In this document: positions 20,369-31,034 of the stretch, one piece after another
Layout: every line of letters begins with the position of its first letter
Numbering within the stretch: the first letter of the stretch is position 1
Assembly: GCA_016713445.1 (NCBI GenBank)
Contig: JADJPB010000004.1
Span: 372,001 to 436,000, forward strand
Reading direction: 5' to 3'
Source: Bacteroidota bacterium
Lineage (GTDB): Bacteria > Bacteroidota > Bacteroidia > AKYH767-A > OLB10
Length of the DNA: 64,000 nt
Position numbers and translations under genes: made by a program
Notes under the pieces: generated by a model
The model's input: the letters and a program-made list of their open reading frames with translations, nothing else
Told to the model about the DNA's origin: nothing
The model's database searches: none

Positions 20369-21400
20369 TTATCGAGCAAGGAAGGAACGTTCATTCATTT
20401 GATCCCAGAGTATATCCTTTAGTTGTAGAATATTTTTATTCCCTACTGAAGAAATAAAAATTACTGGAATTGCAGATCCGTCCGATTGTTTGTCTTTGGG
20501 AATTTCAGCCATTAATGCTTTTTCTAATTCATCATCGATCATGTCGCATTTAGAAATTGCAATAACACGTCGCTTATCTAATAATTCCGGATTGTGTAAA
20601 CGCAATTCATTCAACAAAATTTCATATTCTTTGATGATGTTGTTGGTATCCACCGGAATTAAAAATAGTAAAACAGAATTTCGTTCAATATGTCGAAGGA
20701 ATCGTGATCCTAATCCTTTTCCTGCGTGTGCTCCTTCAATGATTCCTGGAATATCAGCCATCACAAAAGATTTATTATCTCTGTAAGCAACCATTCCTAG
20801 ATTAGGAACCAATGTGGTGAATGGATAATTTGCAATCTCTGGTTTAGCCGCGGAGACAACCGATAATAGTGTGCTTTTCCCTGCATTGGGGAATCCAACG
20901 AGTCCAACGTCAGCTAATAATTTTAATTCTAAAACTTTCCACAAGTCTTGTCCATCTTCTCCCGGTTGAGCAAAACGAGGTGTCTGCTGCGTCGGTGATT
21001 TGAAAAATGCATTTCCTTTTCCACCTCTTCCTCCAGGAACAATAATTTCTTCTTGACCGTCGTGTTCAATTTCAAAATGGATTTCTCCTGTTTCTGCATC
21101 ACGCGCAACAGTTCCAATCGGAACTTCTAAAATCACGTTCTCGCCATCAGCTCCTGTTTTTAATCCGCTTCCACCCGGACCACCAGGATCAGCGATTACA
21201 TGCTTTCTGTATTTCAAATGTAGAAGTGTCCACAGTTGTGAATTTCCTCTTACAATGATATTGCCACCATGACCGCCATTGCCACCATCAGGACCTCCTT
21301 TTGCTGTAAGCTTATCACGGTGTAGATGAACAGCACCCGCACCACCCGCACCCGAGCGACAACAAATTTTTACGTAATCAACGAAGTTAGTACCTGACAT
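20369..21400 (-). CDS. obgE: GTPase Obg/CgtA
   Basis: The 343-residue product has the glycine-rich Obg fold (GGPDGGNGGHGGNIIVRG, GPGGSG) at 1-160. The G domain follows, with G1 GFPNAGKSTLL, switch motif NYPFTTLVPN, G3 DIPGIIEGA, G4 SKCD and G5 SSVG. It is an essential cytoplasmic GTPase in 50S maturation. It heads the cluster obgE-PAP2-crcB-DUF2490 and lies downstream of hpt-adk on the same strand, separated by a repeat-filled gap. Confidence 0.97.
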   Translation of the reverse strand: MSGTNFVDYVKICCRSGAGGAGAVHLHRDKLTAKGGPDGGNGGHGGNIIVRGNSQLWTLLHLKYRKHVIADPGGPGGSGLKTGADGENVILEVPIGTVARDAETGEIHFEIEHDGQEEIIVPGGRGGKGNAFFKSPTQQTPRFAQPGEDGQDLWKVLELKLLADVGLVGFPNAGKSTLLSVVSAAKPEIANYPFTTLVPNLGMVAYRDNKSFVMADIPGIIEGAHAGKGLGSRFLRHIERNSVLLFLIPVDTNNIIKEYEILLNELRLHNPELLDKRRVIAISKCDMIDDELEKALMAEIPKDKQSDGSAIPVIFISSVGNKNILQLKDILWDQMNERSFLAR

Positions 21401-21409
21401 GTTTTTATT

Positions 21410-21725
21410 TAATTAAGAATTCAGAATTCAGAATGCAGAATTAAGAATTCCCCCCGCCCCCCTTTTTATAATTAAGAATTCAGTCGCGAAGCCTCGCGAT
21501 CAGAATTCCCCCGCCCCCTTTTTTTAATTAAGAATTCAGTCCCGATAGCTATCGGGATAAGAATTCCCCCGCCCCCTCTTTTTAATTAAGAATTCAGTCA
21601 CGAAGCCTCGCGATAAGAATTCAGAATTCCCCCTCCCCCTTTTTTTAATTCTGTACCTGCTTGCTGCACGCAAGTTCGGTATTAAGTAACAATGAGAATC
21701 CAAATCACTACTGCTAAATATTTTC
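21410..21725. repeat. Mosaic of AATTCAGAATTC words, C-rich blocks and two hairpin elements
   Basis: Four related units of about 55-70 bp each contain AATTAAGAATTCAG, a variable insert, then GAATTCCCCC-GCCCCC and a T-run. The inserts are GTCGCGAAGCCTCGCGAT (21483-21500), CCCGATAGCTATCGGG (21541-21556) and GTCACGAAGCCTCGCGAT (about 21598-21615). The word array continues into the 3' end of adk. No ORF is supportable. Confidence 0.85.
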
Positions 21726-22322
21726 TTATAATTCTGAATTCTGAATTCTTAATTCTGAATTAATAACAGCGCATAACCTCTCAAATATCTCATCCACACT
21801 TCCGATTCCATCAATTCCAAAATACTTTTTTTGTTCCTGATAGAAATCACGCACAGGTTCTGTTTCGTTGCGATAAACATCAATACGTTTTTGAATTACG
21901 GCTGGATCGATATCATCAGCACGACCTGAATCTTTTCCACGTAAAAGTAATCGCTTTCTTAATTCATCCTCTTCCACTTCTAACGCTAACATCATGGTGA
22001 TGCTTGTATTTTTAGTAGCTAAGAATTGATCCAATGCTTTTGCCTGTGCCGGTGTGCGAGGGAATCCATCAAAGATGTATCCTTTTGCTTCGGGCGATTT
22101 ATTCGCCTCCGACTCAAGCATGCGAATCGTTACTTCATCCGGTACAAGTTGACCTTGGTCCATATAACTTTTAGCAAGTGTACCCAGTTCAGTTCCACCT
22201 TTTATGTTTGCTCTGAAAATATCACCCGTTGATAAATGTACGAGATGATAAGCATGAATTAATTTTGCACTTTGCGTGCCTTTTCCGGCTCCCGGAGGAC
22301 CAAAGAGAACGATGTTCAACAT
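21726..22322 (-). CDS. adk: Adenylate kinase with a repeat-encoded C-terminal tail
   Basis: The 198-residue product has the P-loop FGPPGAGKGTQ, the NMP-binding region (LSTGDIFRANI), the DGFPRTPAQAKALD motif and RLLLRGKDSGRADD of a short-lid adenylate kinase. It interconverts AMP, ADP and ATP. The last residues (NSELRIQNSEL) are encoded by the AATTCAGAATTC repeat that fills the downstream gap. They are not family sequence; the conserved fold ends near LCAVI. It follows hpt by 3 nt. Confidence 0.96.
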   Translation of the reverse strand: MLNIVLFGPPGAGKGTQSAKLIHAYHLVHLSTGDIFRANIKGGTELGTLAKSYMDQGQLVPDEVTIRMLESEANKSPEAKGYIFDGFPRTPAQAKALDQFLATKNTSITMMLALEVEEDELRKRLLLRGKDSGRADDIDPAVIQKRIDVYRNETEPVRDFYQEQKKYFGIDGIGSVDEIFERLCAVINSELRIQNSEL

Positions 22323-22325
22323 GGG

Positions 22326-22862
22326 TTAAGATTTTAATTGATATATATCTGCTAGATTTCTACCGAAGCCATCGTAGTCGAGGCCATAACCTACAACAAA
22401 AGCGGGTGGGATTTCAAAACCAACGTAATCACATTTGACAGGCTGACGCAATGCCTCTGGTTTAAGAAGGATAGTTGCAAAACGAATACTTGCTGGGTTT
22501 TTCTTTTTGATTTCTTCAATCAAATAAACAGCCGTATCACCGGTATCGATGATGTCTTCAACGATGATTACTTCTCGTCCTTCAATATTATCATCAAGTC
22601 CTATCACATTTTTAACTTTTCCTGAACTGGTTGTGCCCTGGTAGGAGCTTACACGGATAAATCCAATTTCACAAGGCGTTTTAATGTTGCGCAAAAGGTC
22701 AGCCATGAAGATGACGGATCCATTCAGTACTCCAATAAGCAGGGGATTTTTACCAAGATAATCCCGGTCGATGGCGGCTCCCAATTCGGCTACTCTCGTT
22801 TGAATTTTCTCTGCTGAGATGAAGGTGGTAAATATTTTGTCGTGGACGGTAACGTCGGTCAT
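22326..22862 (-). CDS. hpt: Hypoxanthine phosphoribosyltransferase
   Basis: The 178-residue product contains the PRPP-binding motif VIIVEDIIDTGDTAVYL, the loop GVLNGSVIFMADLLR and the C-terminal YVGFEIPPAFVVGYGLDYDG. It salvages hypoxanthine/guanine to IMP/GMP. It forms an operon with adk. A near-consensus -7 box (TACCTTCG) lies 8 nt upstream of the ATG. Confidence 0.96.
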   Translation of the reverse strand: MTDVTVHDKIFTTFISAEKIQTRVAELGAAIDRDYLGKNPLLIGVLNGSVIFMADLLRNIKTPCEIGFIRVSSYQGTTSSGKVKNVIGLDDNIEGREVIIVEDIIDTGDTAVYLIEEIKKKNPASIRFATILLKPEALRQPVKCDYVGFEIPPAFVVGYGLDYDGFGRNLADIYQLKS

Positions 22863-23096
22863 AAGAGCTGCGAAGGTATAAAATTGCGGTGAAGGATTGA
22901 CTGTTTTGAGTCATATCTTGTTGTTTGTTGAAAGCTCATAAAGTAGATTTATTTTTTTGCATTAAACATTTTAATTCAGTGCTTTACTGAAGATCTTTAC
23001 TGGACTTTATCTACTAATTTGAGGGATATATGTCTCTTGAAGTTCGTTGGTCAACATTTGTATCCGTTTAAAACCGATTAGACAATATTTTCAATG

Positions 23097-23104
23097 TATT
23101 TTTG
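23097..23104 (+). promoter_or_regulatory. -7 promoter element of purK, leaderless arrangement
   Basis: TATTTTTG fits TAnnTTTG and is followed by CCCCC and then the ATG at 23110. This decides the start over the upstream in-frame codon at 23047, which lies before the promoter. Confidence 0.65.
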
Positions 23105-23109
23105 CCCCC

Positions 23110-24279
23110 ATGAGTTTTGAATGCGCTGGAAAAAATTTTCGTCTAGGGATCTTAGGCGGAGGACAATTAGGTAGAATGTTGATTCAAGAGGCTATTAACT
23201 TGAATATCAGCAGTTCGGTTATGGATCCGGATGCAAATGCGCCTTGTCGCTATTTATGTGAGCATTTTGTTCATGCAGATTTTCGTAATGAGGATGCGGT
23301 GTATACTTTTGGGAAAGAATGTAGCTTGATCACCGTAGAAATTGAACATGTAAATACTCATGCTTTACTTCGTTTAGAAGCAGAAGGTATTCCAGTTTTT
23401 CCACAACCTCATTTATTGCAGCTGGTTCAAGATAAAGGACTACAAAAGGAGTTTTACAGTACACATGGTATTCCAACGGCTCCTTTTACGTTAGTCAATG
23501 CAAAAGATGAATTAACGAAAAGCATTCATAAATATCCAGTCATGTTGAAATTGCGAAAAGGCGGTTATGACGGTAAAGGTGTAGTGAAGTTAAAAAGTGC
23601 TGAGGAAATTCAACATGTTTTTGATGGAACCTATGTGGTGGAAGAGATGATTGATTTTTCGTTGGAAATTGCGGTTATCGTTTCAAGAAATGTGAATGGT
23701 GAAATAAGTAATTTTCCAGTGGTGGAGATGGAATTTAATCCAGAAGCTAACTTAGTTGAATTTTTATGTAGTCCGGCAAGGATTGAAAAAGAGATGGAAT
23801 CAAAAGCCATTTCCATTGCGCGTGATGTGATCGATAAATTGAAATTGGTTGGCGTATTGGCTGTGGAAATGTTTGTTACTAAAGATGGAAAAAGTCTAGT
23901 CAACGAAATTGCACCTCGTCCACATAATAGCGGACATCAAACGATAGAAGGGAATGTTACTTCTCAATATGCACAACATCTGCGGGCGATTATGAATTTG
24001 CCATTGGGAAATACTGAAACCGTTCGACCTGCTGTGATGATTAATTTATTGGGTGAAGCGGGTTATGAAGGCGAAGCTATTTATCAAGGTATAGAAGAAG
24101 TATTGAGTTGGCCGGGAGTGTATGTTCATCTTTATGGAAAAAAAATCACAAAACCTTTTCGTAAAATGGGGCATGTAACAATAACTGCGTTGAAGTTGGA
24201 AGATGCGATAACGTTGTCGAGGAAAGTGCAAGCAACGATTAAGGTGGTGAGTAATTCGGAATTAAGAATGCAGAATTAA
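23110..24279 (+). CDS. purK: 5-(carboxyamino)imidazole ribonucleotide synthase
   Basis: The 389-residue ATP-grasp enzyme begins LGILGGGQLGRMLIQEA, has LRKGGYDGKGVV for ATP binding and EIAPRPHNSGHQTIE near the active site. It converts AIR, ATP and bicarbonate to N5-CAIR, the substrate of PurE encoded next. The last residues (NSELRMQN) derive from a dispersed AT-rich repeat rather than from the family. Confidence 0.96.
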   Translation: MSFECAGKNFRLGILGGGQLGRMLIQEAINLNISSSVMDPDANAPCRYLCEHFVHADFRNEDAVYTFGKECSLITVEIEHVNTHALLRLEAEGIPVFPQPHLLQLVQDKGLQKEFYSTHGIPTAPFTLVNAKDELTKSIHKYPVMLKLRKGGYDGKGVVKLKSAEEIQHVFDGTYVVEEMIDFSLEIAVIVSRNVNGEISNFPVVEMEFNPEANLVEFLCSPARIEKEMESKAISIARDVIDKLKLVGVLAVEMFVTKDGKSLVNEIAPRPHNSGHQTIEGNVTSQYAQHLRAIMNLPLGNTETVRPAVMINLLGEAGYEGEAIYQGIEEVLSWPGVYVHLYGKKITKPFRKMGHVTITALKLEDAITLSRKVQATIKVVSNSELRMQN

Positions 24280-24401
24280 GAATTAAGACCCGCAGCGCCG
24301 TCGGCAAGCCTTAGGCGGCCGATGGATAGCTATCAGGATAAGAATGAGATGGAAATTGTAATGTGTCCAACATCTAACATCCAATCGCGAAGCCTCGCGA
24401 C
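24257..24401. repeat. Repeat patch between purK and purE
   Basis: It starts inside the purK 3' end with AATTCGGAATTAAGAATGCAGAATT. It continues with a hairpin (TCGGC-AAGCCTTA-GGCGGCCGA, 24301-24322), GGATAGCTATCAGGATAAGAAT (24324-24345), words of CATCTAACATC, and ATCGCGAAGCCTCGCGAC (24384-24401). The same modules occur near adk, in the tRNA-Val array and at 59570. Confidence 0.8.
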
Positions 24402-24421
24402 TAACATCTAAAATCTAAAAT

Positions 24422-24973
24422 ATGAAAAAAGTATTAGTAGGAATCATCATGGGAAGCGAAAGCGATTTACCAGTGATGAAAGACGCAGCTGAAGTGTTAG
24501 AAGAGTTAAATGTTAGCTATGAAATCACCATTGTTTCGGCGCATCGTACTCCAGAGCGAATGTTTGAGTATGCACAAAATGCTCATGGTCGTGGTATCAA
24601 GGTGATTATAGCGGGTGCAGGAGGTGCTGCACACCTTCCAGGGATGACAGCTAGCGTAACTCCTCTTCCAGTCATTGGTGTTCCGGTTCGTTCATCCAAT
24701 AGTATTGATGGATGGGATTCTATATTGTCGATATTGCAAATGCCCAATGGAGTTCCTGTTGCAACGGTTGCATTAAATGCGGCTAAGAATGCAGGAATAT
24801 TGGCAGCTCAAATTGTTTCTGTTCAAGATGCTGATTTGTTGAAACGTATCATCGCTTATAAAAATTCATTGAAAAATAAAGTGCTAGATTCCGCATTAAA
24901 AATGGAAAAATCAAATGCTAAAGCCTCAAAAAAATCGTGCCTATCAAAAAATCTAGAAGTAAAAAATAGTTAA
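24422..24973 (+). CDS. purE: N5-CAIR mutase (class I PurE)
   Basis: The 183-residue product has IIMGSESDLPVMKDA, the catalytic SAHRTPERM and AGAGGAAHLPGMTAS motifs. It rearranges N5-CAIR to CAIR in purine synthesis, working directly after PurK. The C-terminal 25 residues are Lys/Ser-rich and go beyond the family core. Confidence 0.97.
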   Translation: MKKVLVGIIMGSESDLPVMKDAAEVLEELNVSYEITIVSAHRTPERMFEYAQNAHGRGIKVIIAGAGGAAHLPGMTASVTPLPVIGVPVRSSNSIDGWDSILSILQMPNGVPVATVALNAAKNAGILAAQIVSVQDADLLKRIIAYKNSLKNKVLDSALKMEKSNAKASKKSCLSKNLEVKNS

Positions 24974-25026
24974 TTCAACGCTTATCATCCTTTCCTTTTT
25001 CTAGAGGGGGAATAAATCATTTTACT

Positions 25027-25844
25027 ATGAAAAAAATGCCTTAAAGCAATGCATTCGATGTATTGTCATTGTTCTACTGCCTTGTAAAACTTATGCTCAG
25101 ACCGATTATGTGCCTGATCAAGTAGCAGGTGCCAATTGTTTTTTGTTTACTCAACACGCTAGTTCTGCAGCCTTATGTAATCCATCAATGCCTGATACGG
25201 CATCTGCTTTTTCATTGGGATGTTATTCGGCTTCTTCCTTTTTGGTGAAAGAGTTAAATGAGTATGGATTAGCTTTCACCAAGAGGGTTTTGAAAAATAG
25301 TTATTTCGGAGGTGGATACCGTTATAAGGGTTATCATCTTTACAATTCAAGCCGGGCCACATTTTTCTTTAGCCGATTTTTTGGTAGTGCATTTTCAATT
25401 GGAATGAGAGCGGAGCAATTCACCCTTCGACAAGGGGATGGATATGGTAATTCATCGATTTGGAATTTTCGAGCAGGAACTACAGTTCGACTTAGTTCGC
25501 AGCTTTTTGCATCCACTTTTATGGGTGTTCCTTTAAAGAAAAGCAATTCAAATAATAATATACCCTTTCATTTTGGTGGAATGTATCGATTTTCAGAAGT
25601 GTTTTCATGGATTATAGAAAGTGAAATGTCAGGATCGAAACCTACGCTTCGAACTTCCCTCCGGTATAAGCCATCTCATCGAGTTGAATTTATAGGAGGA
25701 ATAGGAGGAAGTCCGCTGAGTAGCTCATTCGGTTGTATAATGAACTATGGAAATATAAAGCTGGTAATTGCAACAGCTTATCGTCCGGTATTCGGATTTA
25801 GTCCAGCTGTAGAACTTGATTATTCTTCACCAATAAAAAAGTAA
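25027..25844 (+). CDS. Outer-membrane beta-barrel protein, unknown function (frameshift in the start region)
   Basis: ATG 25027 opens MKK and then stops. Adding one A to the A7 run (25030-25036) gives MKKNALKQCIRCIVIVLLPCKTYAQTDY, a normal signal peptide running into the long open frame, 272 residues in total. The mature part has amphipathic strands with aromatic ends (GGGYRYKGYHLYN, RATFFFSRFF, TLRTSLRYKPS). This suggests a PorV/PorQ-sized or smaller barrel; no family is certain. It is followed after 11 nt by the HhH-barrel gene, so the two are probably one operon. Confidence 0.7.
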
Positions 25845-25855
25845 CGCTGAAGGCT

Positions 25856-27865
25856 ATGAGAAAAAGATTAGTAGGAATTTTATTTTATGGTTTTAATGTA
25901 TGTTTTGCCCAATCGCCCATCACCTTGAGTGAAACAGCCATTGAAACACAAGCGGAATTGCAAGCGAACAGTGACGGTGAAGAAATAATTGATCCTGGAC
26001 AAGATTATTTTTTAAACCTGAATGCGAATGATATCGCCGAAATTGTAGGATCACCCATATTGAGTGCAGCTCAAGCGCAAGCATTAATTTCACATCGACA
26101 AAAATATGGAATTTTAATCGCGGTGGAGGAGCTGCAAGTTACTGGTGCATTTGATACTGCTTACCTGCAAAAAATTAAACCATTTGTTTTTTGTGGAAAA
26201 CCATTGGTCGATGAGCAATTTCAATTCTCTAATTTATTAGGTAGCGCCAAGCATGAATTGCTCTTGCGTTTCCGAAGAAGGTTGGAAGATAAACTAGGAT
26301 TTGCAGATGATGGTAATTATCCATTTTATAGAGGAGACCCAAATCAAATAATGTTTCGTTATCGAATGAGGGCGGGAAATTATTTTAGTGCGGGCATTGT
26401 TATGGAAAAGGATCCTGGAGAAGTTTTGTTTGCATCCTATAATGGAGGAAGAATGGACTTTTTTTCATGGCATGTTTTTGTTCGTCCTAATCGATTCGTG
26501 AAGACAATTTATTTTGGAGATTATCAGTTTCAATTCGGTCAAGGACTCGTAGCATGGAATGGTTTGTCGTTAGGAAAGAGTGTAGAGGTAAATCAATTCT
26601 TTCGACGTGGAATGGGATTTCGTCCTTATGCATCTGCTGGTGAGGCTGGATACAATCGAGGATTAGCATGTTCAATGGCTATTCGAGAGTGGAGTATGGA
26701 CGTATGGGCCTCTTACAGAAAGTTAGACGCAAGTTTATTTCCAGTGGATACCGGTTTTCAAAATTTTGAAGTAAGTAGTATCAATGAAAGTGGATTACAT
26801 CGTACCTATGATGAAATCAAAAGGAAGGCGTTGCTCACTAATATTTCTTCCGGGATGCATTTACAGTGGGAGAAAAAGAGATTTCGTAGCGAATGGACCG
26901 TGCATCAACAACATTTTGATTACCCATTGTGGCCGGGTGATGATCCCTATGAAATATATGATGCAAAGGGAAAATTATTTCTCAATACAGGTTGGGCGAT
27001 GCGCTATTTATTAAATAATGCAACCATTTATTCGGAAGTAGCAGTCGACAATCAATTTGATAAAGCCTTTGTAGGCGGTATATTGTTGATGCCCGACAAA
27101 CGTTGGACCATCAGCTTGAATATTAGGAATTATAGCAAAGCATATCAGTGCATAGGTTGTGATGGGTTAAGAGAAGGAAGTAAAACACAGAATGAAAAGG
27201 GATTGCTCACTGGATTCAGCTGGCAAATAATACATCAATTGCGTTTTCAAGGATATCTCGATCGATTTTCTTTTCCGTGGCTAAGATATACTACGGCAAG
27301 TCCATCTGATGGTAAGGAATGGTTAGCTCAACTTACTTATGTTCCTGCGCGAACAACTGAAGCTTATTTACGAGTAAAAGAGGAAGAAAGAATGAATGAT
27401 GTGTATACTAACGGTTACGAAGTACCGAAATTTGTTAAAAAGGTGAATTTTCGTGCTAATGTACAATGGATGTACACGAAGAACTGGGAGTTTCAATCAA
27501 GAGTTGAATGGGTGAGACTTCAACAATCAAGTAGAAAATCGAATGGATTATTATTCTTTCAAGAAGTACGTTATAAGCCCTTAGGTAAACCCTATAGCTT
27601 TGCTCTCCGCTGGTCAATGTTCCAAACGGATTCTTACGAAACTCGTATCTATACCTATGAACAGGACATGGCGGGTTCTTTTAGCCTGCCAGCTTATTCC
27701 GATCAAGGAAGTAAGTATTATGTTTTGTTTCGGTACAGAATAATGAAAGGAATGGATGTTTGGATCCGATATTCTCGAAGTGTATTTATGCAAAATGCTA
27801 CTGGTCAAGAGATTGATTTGGCTCCAAAAGAGGAGTTGAAAGCGCAGGTAAGGTGGCAATTCTAA
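25856..27865 (+). CDS. Helix-hairpin-helix domain protein fused to an outer-membrane barrel
   Basis: The 669-residue product has a signal peptide (to FAQ). Two short ComEA-like HhH motifs at about 50-110 follow (LNLNANDIAEIVG, LSAAQAQALISHRQKYG, VEELQVTGAFD). Then come about 540 residues rich in aromatic, alternating strands ending VRWQF, typical of an outer-membrane barrel C-terminus. Such HhH-barrel proteins are common in Bacteroidota, but I know no established function; DNA handling at the outer membrane is only an inference from the HhH part. It forms a pair with the smaller barrel upstream. Confidence 0.8.
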   Translation: MRKRLVGILFYGFNVCFAQSPITLSETAIETQAELQANSDGEEIIDPGQDYFLNLNANDIAEIVGSPILSAAQAQALISHRQKYGILIAVEELQVTGAFDTAYLQKIKPFVFCGKPLVDEQFQFSNLLGSAKHELLLRFRRRLEDKLGFADDGNYPFYRGDPNQIMFRYRMRAGNYFSAGIVMEKDPGEVLFASYNGGRMDFFSWHVFVRPNRFVKTIYFGDYQFQFGQGLVAWNGLSLGKSVEVNQFFRRGMGFRPYASAGEAGYNRGLACSMAIREWSMDVWASYRKLDASLFPVDTGFQNFEVSSINESGLHRTYDEIKRKALLTNISSGMHLQWEKKRFRSEWTVHQQHFDYPLWPGDDPYEIYDAKGKLFLNTGWAMRYLLNNATIYSEVAVDNQFDKAFVGGILLMPDKRWTISLNIRNYSKAYQCIGCDGLREGSKTQNEKGLLTGFSWQIIHQLRFQGYLDRFSFPWLRYTTASPSDGKEWLAQLTYVPARTTEAYLRVKEEERMNDVYTNGYEVPKFVKKVNFRANVQWMYTKNWEFQSRVEWVRLQQSSRKSNGLLFFQEVRYKPLGKPYSFALRWSMFQTDSYETRIYTYEQDMAGSFSLPAYSDQGSKYYVLFRYRIMKGMDVWIRYSRSVFMQNATGQEIDLAPKEELKAQVRWQF

Positions 27866-27970
27866 GTTTTAGTGGCATTTAAAGGGGAAATTAAGAATTC
27901 AATAAAGGAATTTTTATTATTAGGTTGTTTACCCTTAAATTCGTGACCACACAATTCCTAACTAATTACT

Positions 27971-30792
27971 ATGAAACTTAGATTACCTATTGCCCTGCTG
28001 CTGATAATTTCAGCATTAATGAGTTCTACAGCAATGCTTGCTGGTTCGGGGGGCTATGCTCTTCCTGCCGGAATTTCTTCCTCTGATTATATGGAACGAA
28101 CTATCGTATTCCGTGTTAAACCTGAATTTCGTAGTATTTGTTCAAAGAATGAAATTGCTTCCACAGCCTTCAATAAGATTCTTGGGGGACTTGGACAAAC
28201 TCAGTTGTTTAAGATATTCCCCAATCACCAGCCTCCAGTTACAAAATATAATGAGCGCGGGCAAGAATTAGTGGATATTTCATTGATTTATGAATTACAC
28301 TATACCGCAAAATTGGGTTTGGTGAAGGTTATCAATTCTTTTTAAGTACCGGAATGTTGATGTATGCTGAAGTAAAATTTTTACCCAAGGTAGAGTATGT
28401 TCCAAGTGATCCTTCTGCTTCCTCTCAGTATCATTTATCTAAAATTGATGCCTATACCGCATGGGATATTCACAAAGGTGATACAAATACAATTATTGGA
28501 ATTGTAGATACAGGAACTGATTTGGATCATCCAGACTTAGTGGCGAATTTAAAAATTAATTATGCGGATCCTGTAAATGGAATTGATGATGATAATGATG
28601 GTTACATAGATAATTTTCAAGGATGGGATTTAGGTGAGAGCGATAATACTCCTGAAACAAATGCAAATAGTCATGGTTCACACGTTGCAGGTTGTGCAGC
28701 TGCTGTTACGGATAATGCCATTGGTGTTGCTGCTCCTGGATTTTATTGCAAATATCTTCCAGTGAAAATTGCAGATGCTTCTGGCGCTCTTACGAAAGCT
28801 TATGAAGGCATTGTTTATGCTGCTGATCATGGTTGTCAAGTAATAAATAACTCATGGGGTGGTGAAGGTGGAAGTTCTTTTGGTCAAAACACAATTGATT
28901 ATGCCACATTTAATAAGAACAGTTTAGTAGTATGTGCGGTGGGTAATAATAATTCTAATGTATTATTTTATCCAGCTGCTTTTAACAATGCTTTTGGAAT
29001 TGCGGCAACAACCAGTAATGATATTAGATCCGTGTTTTCTAATTATGGCACATATGTCGACGTATGTGCTCCCGGAACAAATATTTTAGCGACTCAATCA
29101 AATAACACTTATTCCACACAAAGTGGAACATCTATGGCCTCTCCAATTGCTGCAGGATGTGCTGCAGTTGTTAAATCTTACTTTCCTTCTTATTCAGCTT
29201 TGCAAGTAGGAGAACAACTTAGAGTCACTGCAGATAATATTTATGGAGTTATTGGAAATGGTTCGTTCGCGAACATGTTAGGGACAGGTAGGATTAATTT
29301 TTTAAATGCATTAACCTTAACTAGTCCTTCAATTCGTATGAGTAATCGCGTAGTCACAGATAATAACGATAATATATTCATTGTAAATGATTCATTATAT
29401 ATTACTGCTGATTTCACAAATTTTTTAGATCCAACTGTAAATTTATTAGCTACTTTATCTGTTACCTCTCCGTACGTGACTATGATAGATGGCTCAACCA
29501 CATTGGGAGCTATTCCTACGATGGGGGTTGCAAATAATCTTGCGGATCCCTATGTTGTTAAAATAAATTCAAATGCTCCGCAAAATATAGTTTTGACTTT
29601 TAAAGTTACTTATCAGGATGGGTTATATAATGATTTTGAAATTTTTTATGTGACTATTAATGTTGATTATTTGAACATTACTATTAATGATGTTAAAACC
29701 ACAAATTCAAGTAAGGGTAGAATTTGTTATAATAACACAGGTCAAGCTGAAGGTCTTGGTTTTAATTATAATTCTCAAGGTACTTTAACTTATGAAAATG
29801 GTCTGATGATTGGAACCGCCAACAGTGTCTCAGATAACGTTCGTGGAAATCCAGCCGGTGTAACGGATGACGATTTTTTACCTGTTGTTACCATTCAAAA
29901 AAACGAACCAGGTGTTTGGTCTGATTTTGATACTTATGGAAAGTTTAACGATAATTTAAATTCAAGTCTCTTGGGAGTATTAGTAGATTATCGCTCTATG
30001 TCATGGACAAGTTCTCCATTTTCTAAGTTTCATATTTTCGAATATACAATTCATAACAATGGTAATAGTGCTCTCAACAATTTATATGCAGGAATTTTTT
30101 CTGATTGGGATATTCAAACTTTTGCTAACAACAAAGCAGATGAAGACGTTTCCTTAAAAATGGGATATGTGTACTGTACAGATGCTAATGGTTTGTATGC
30201 TGGAACCAAAGTCTTAACTCCAAGTCCATTTATTCATTATGCTATTGATAATATCACAGGTGGATCTGGTGGTTTAGATTTATCAAATGGGTTTAGTAGT
30301 ACAGAGAAATTTTCTTCTTTAAGTACATCGAGAGCCACGGCAGGTGGAGCGGGAACTGGAAATGATGTCATTGATGTTGTAAGTACTGGACCGTTCACAT
30401 TGTCACCAGGAGACTCTGTTGTAGTAGCATTTGCTCTCATTGCTGGTGATGAATTAAGTGACTTAACATCAAGTGCAGCTCAAGCTCAAATTAAATATGA
30501 TTTAGTGACCGCTTTACATGAAAATGATCCAAGTGGAATTTATACTTCGAATGCTTATCCGAATCCAAGTAATGGATTTATAACCATACCAATTTACTTG
30601 CAAAAAGCAGGGGCGTTATCTATCGACGTTTATGATTCCATGGGTAAATTGATTTCAACAGTAGCATTAGGATATCGAAGCGCAGGGGAACAGCAAGTAC
30701 AAATGGATTTAAGTACGTTGTCAGTTGGGCTCTATCATTATAGACTTTACAATGAATACGGTTCGGTGGGAAGCAGTATTCAAAAGAATTAA
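27971..30792 (+). CDS. Secreted subtilisin-like (S8) protease with T9SS type A domain (frameshifted)
   Basis: After adding one G near 28320 the product is about 940 residues. A signal peptide and propeptide-like region (to about 130) precede the S8 triad: Asp in GIVDTGTDLDHPDL, His in NSHGSHVAGCAAA, Ser in GTSMASPIAAG, with oxyanion Asn in VINNSWGGEG. A roughly 400-residue beta-rich region follows. The C-terminus is a T9SS type A sorting domain (AYPNPSNGFITIP, LSVGLYHYRLYNE). As sequenced the frame ends at VINSF; the corrected join reads EGYQFFLSTGMLMYAEVKF. It is an exported, probably surface-anchored protease with its own terminator. Confidence 0.92.
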
Positions 30793-30810
30793 GAGTATAA
30801 CAAAAGCTTT

Positions 30811-30843
30811 AAGCCTTGGAATTAAAATTCCAAGGCTTTTTTT
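30811..30843 (+). terminator. Terminator of the subtilase gene
   Basis: The stem AAGCCTTGGAAT pairs with ATTCCAAGGCTT around a 2-4 nt AT loop and is followed by T7. It lies 18 nt after the stop codon. Confidence 0.9.
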
Positions 30844-31034
30844 AATTGAAAAAGCCCGAATTATGTTCATGTGAAACGTTTGTAGCTCGAAATCTTAATT
30901 CATTTGCGCAGAAAATAGGATTCTAGAGTCCATTATTTTATATAAACAACTGAATAGCAATCATTAATTTAAATTTTAAAATATATTTTGGAACTTTAGG
31001 TACAGATTCTATCTTTGCAGTCCTATTAAAAATA

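Noticed and set aside
22863..23096. Purine riboswitch upstream of purK or hpt
   Set aside because: I could not find a three-way junction or the conserved purine-aptamer loops, and purK appears leaderless.
23047..23109. Upstream start for purK
   Set aside because: It lies upstream of and across the -7 box; the conserved protein begins at 23110.
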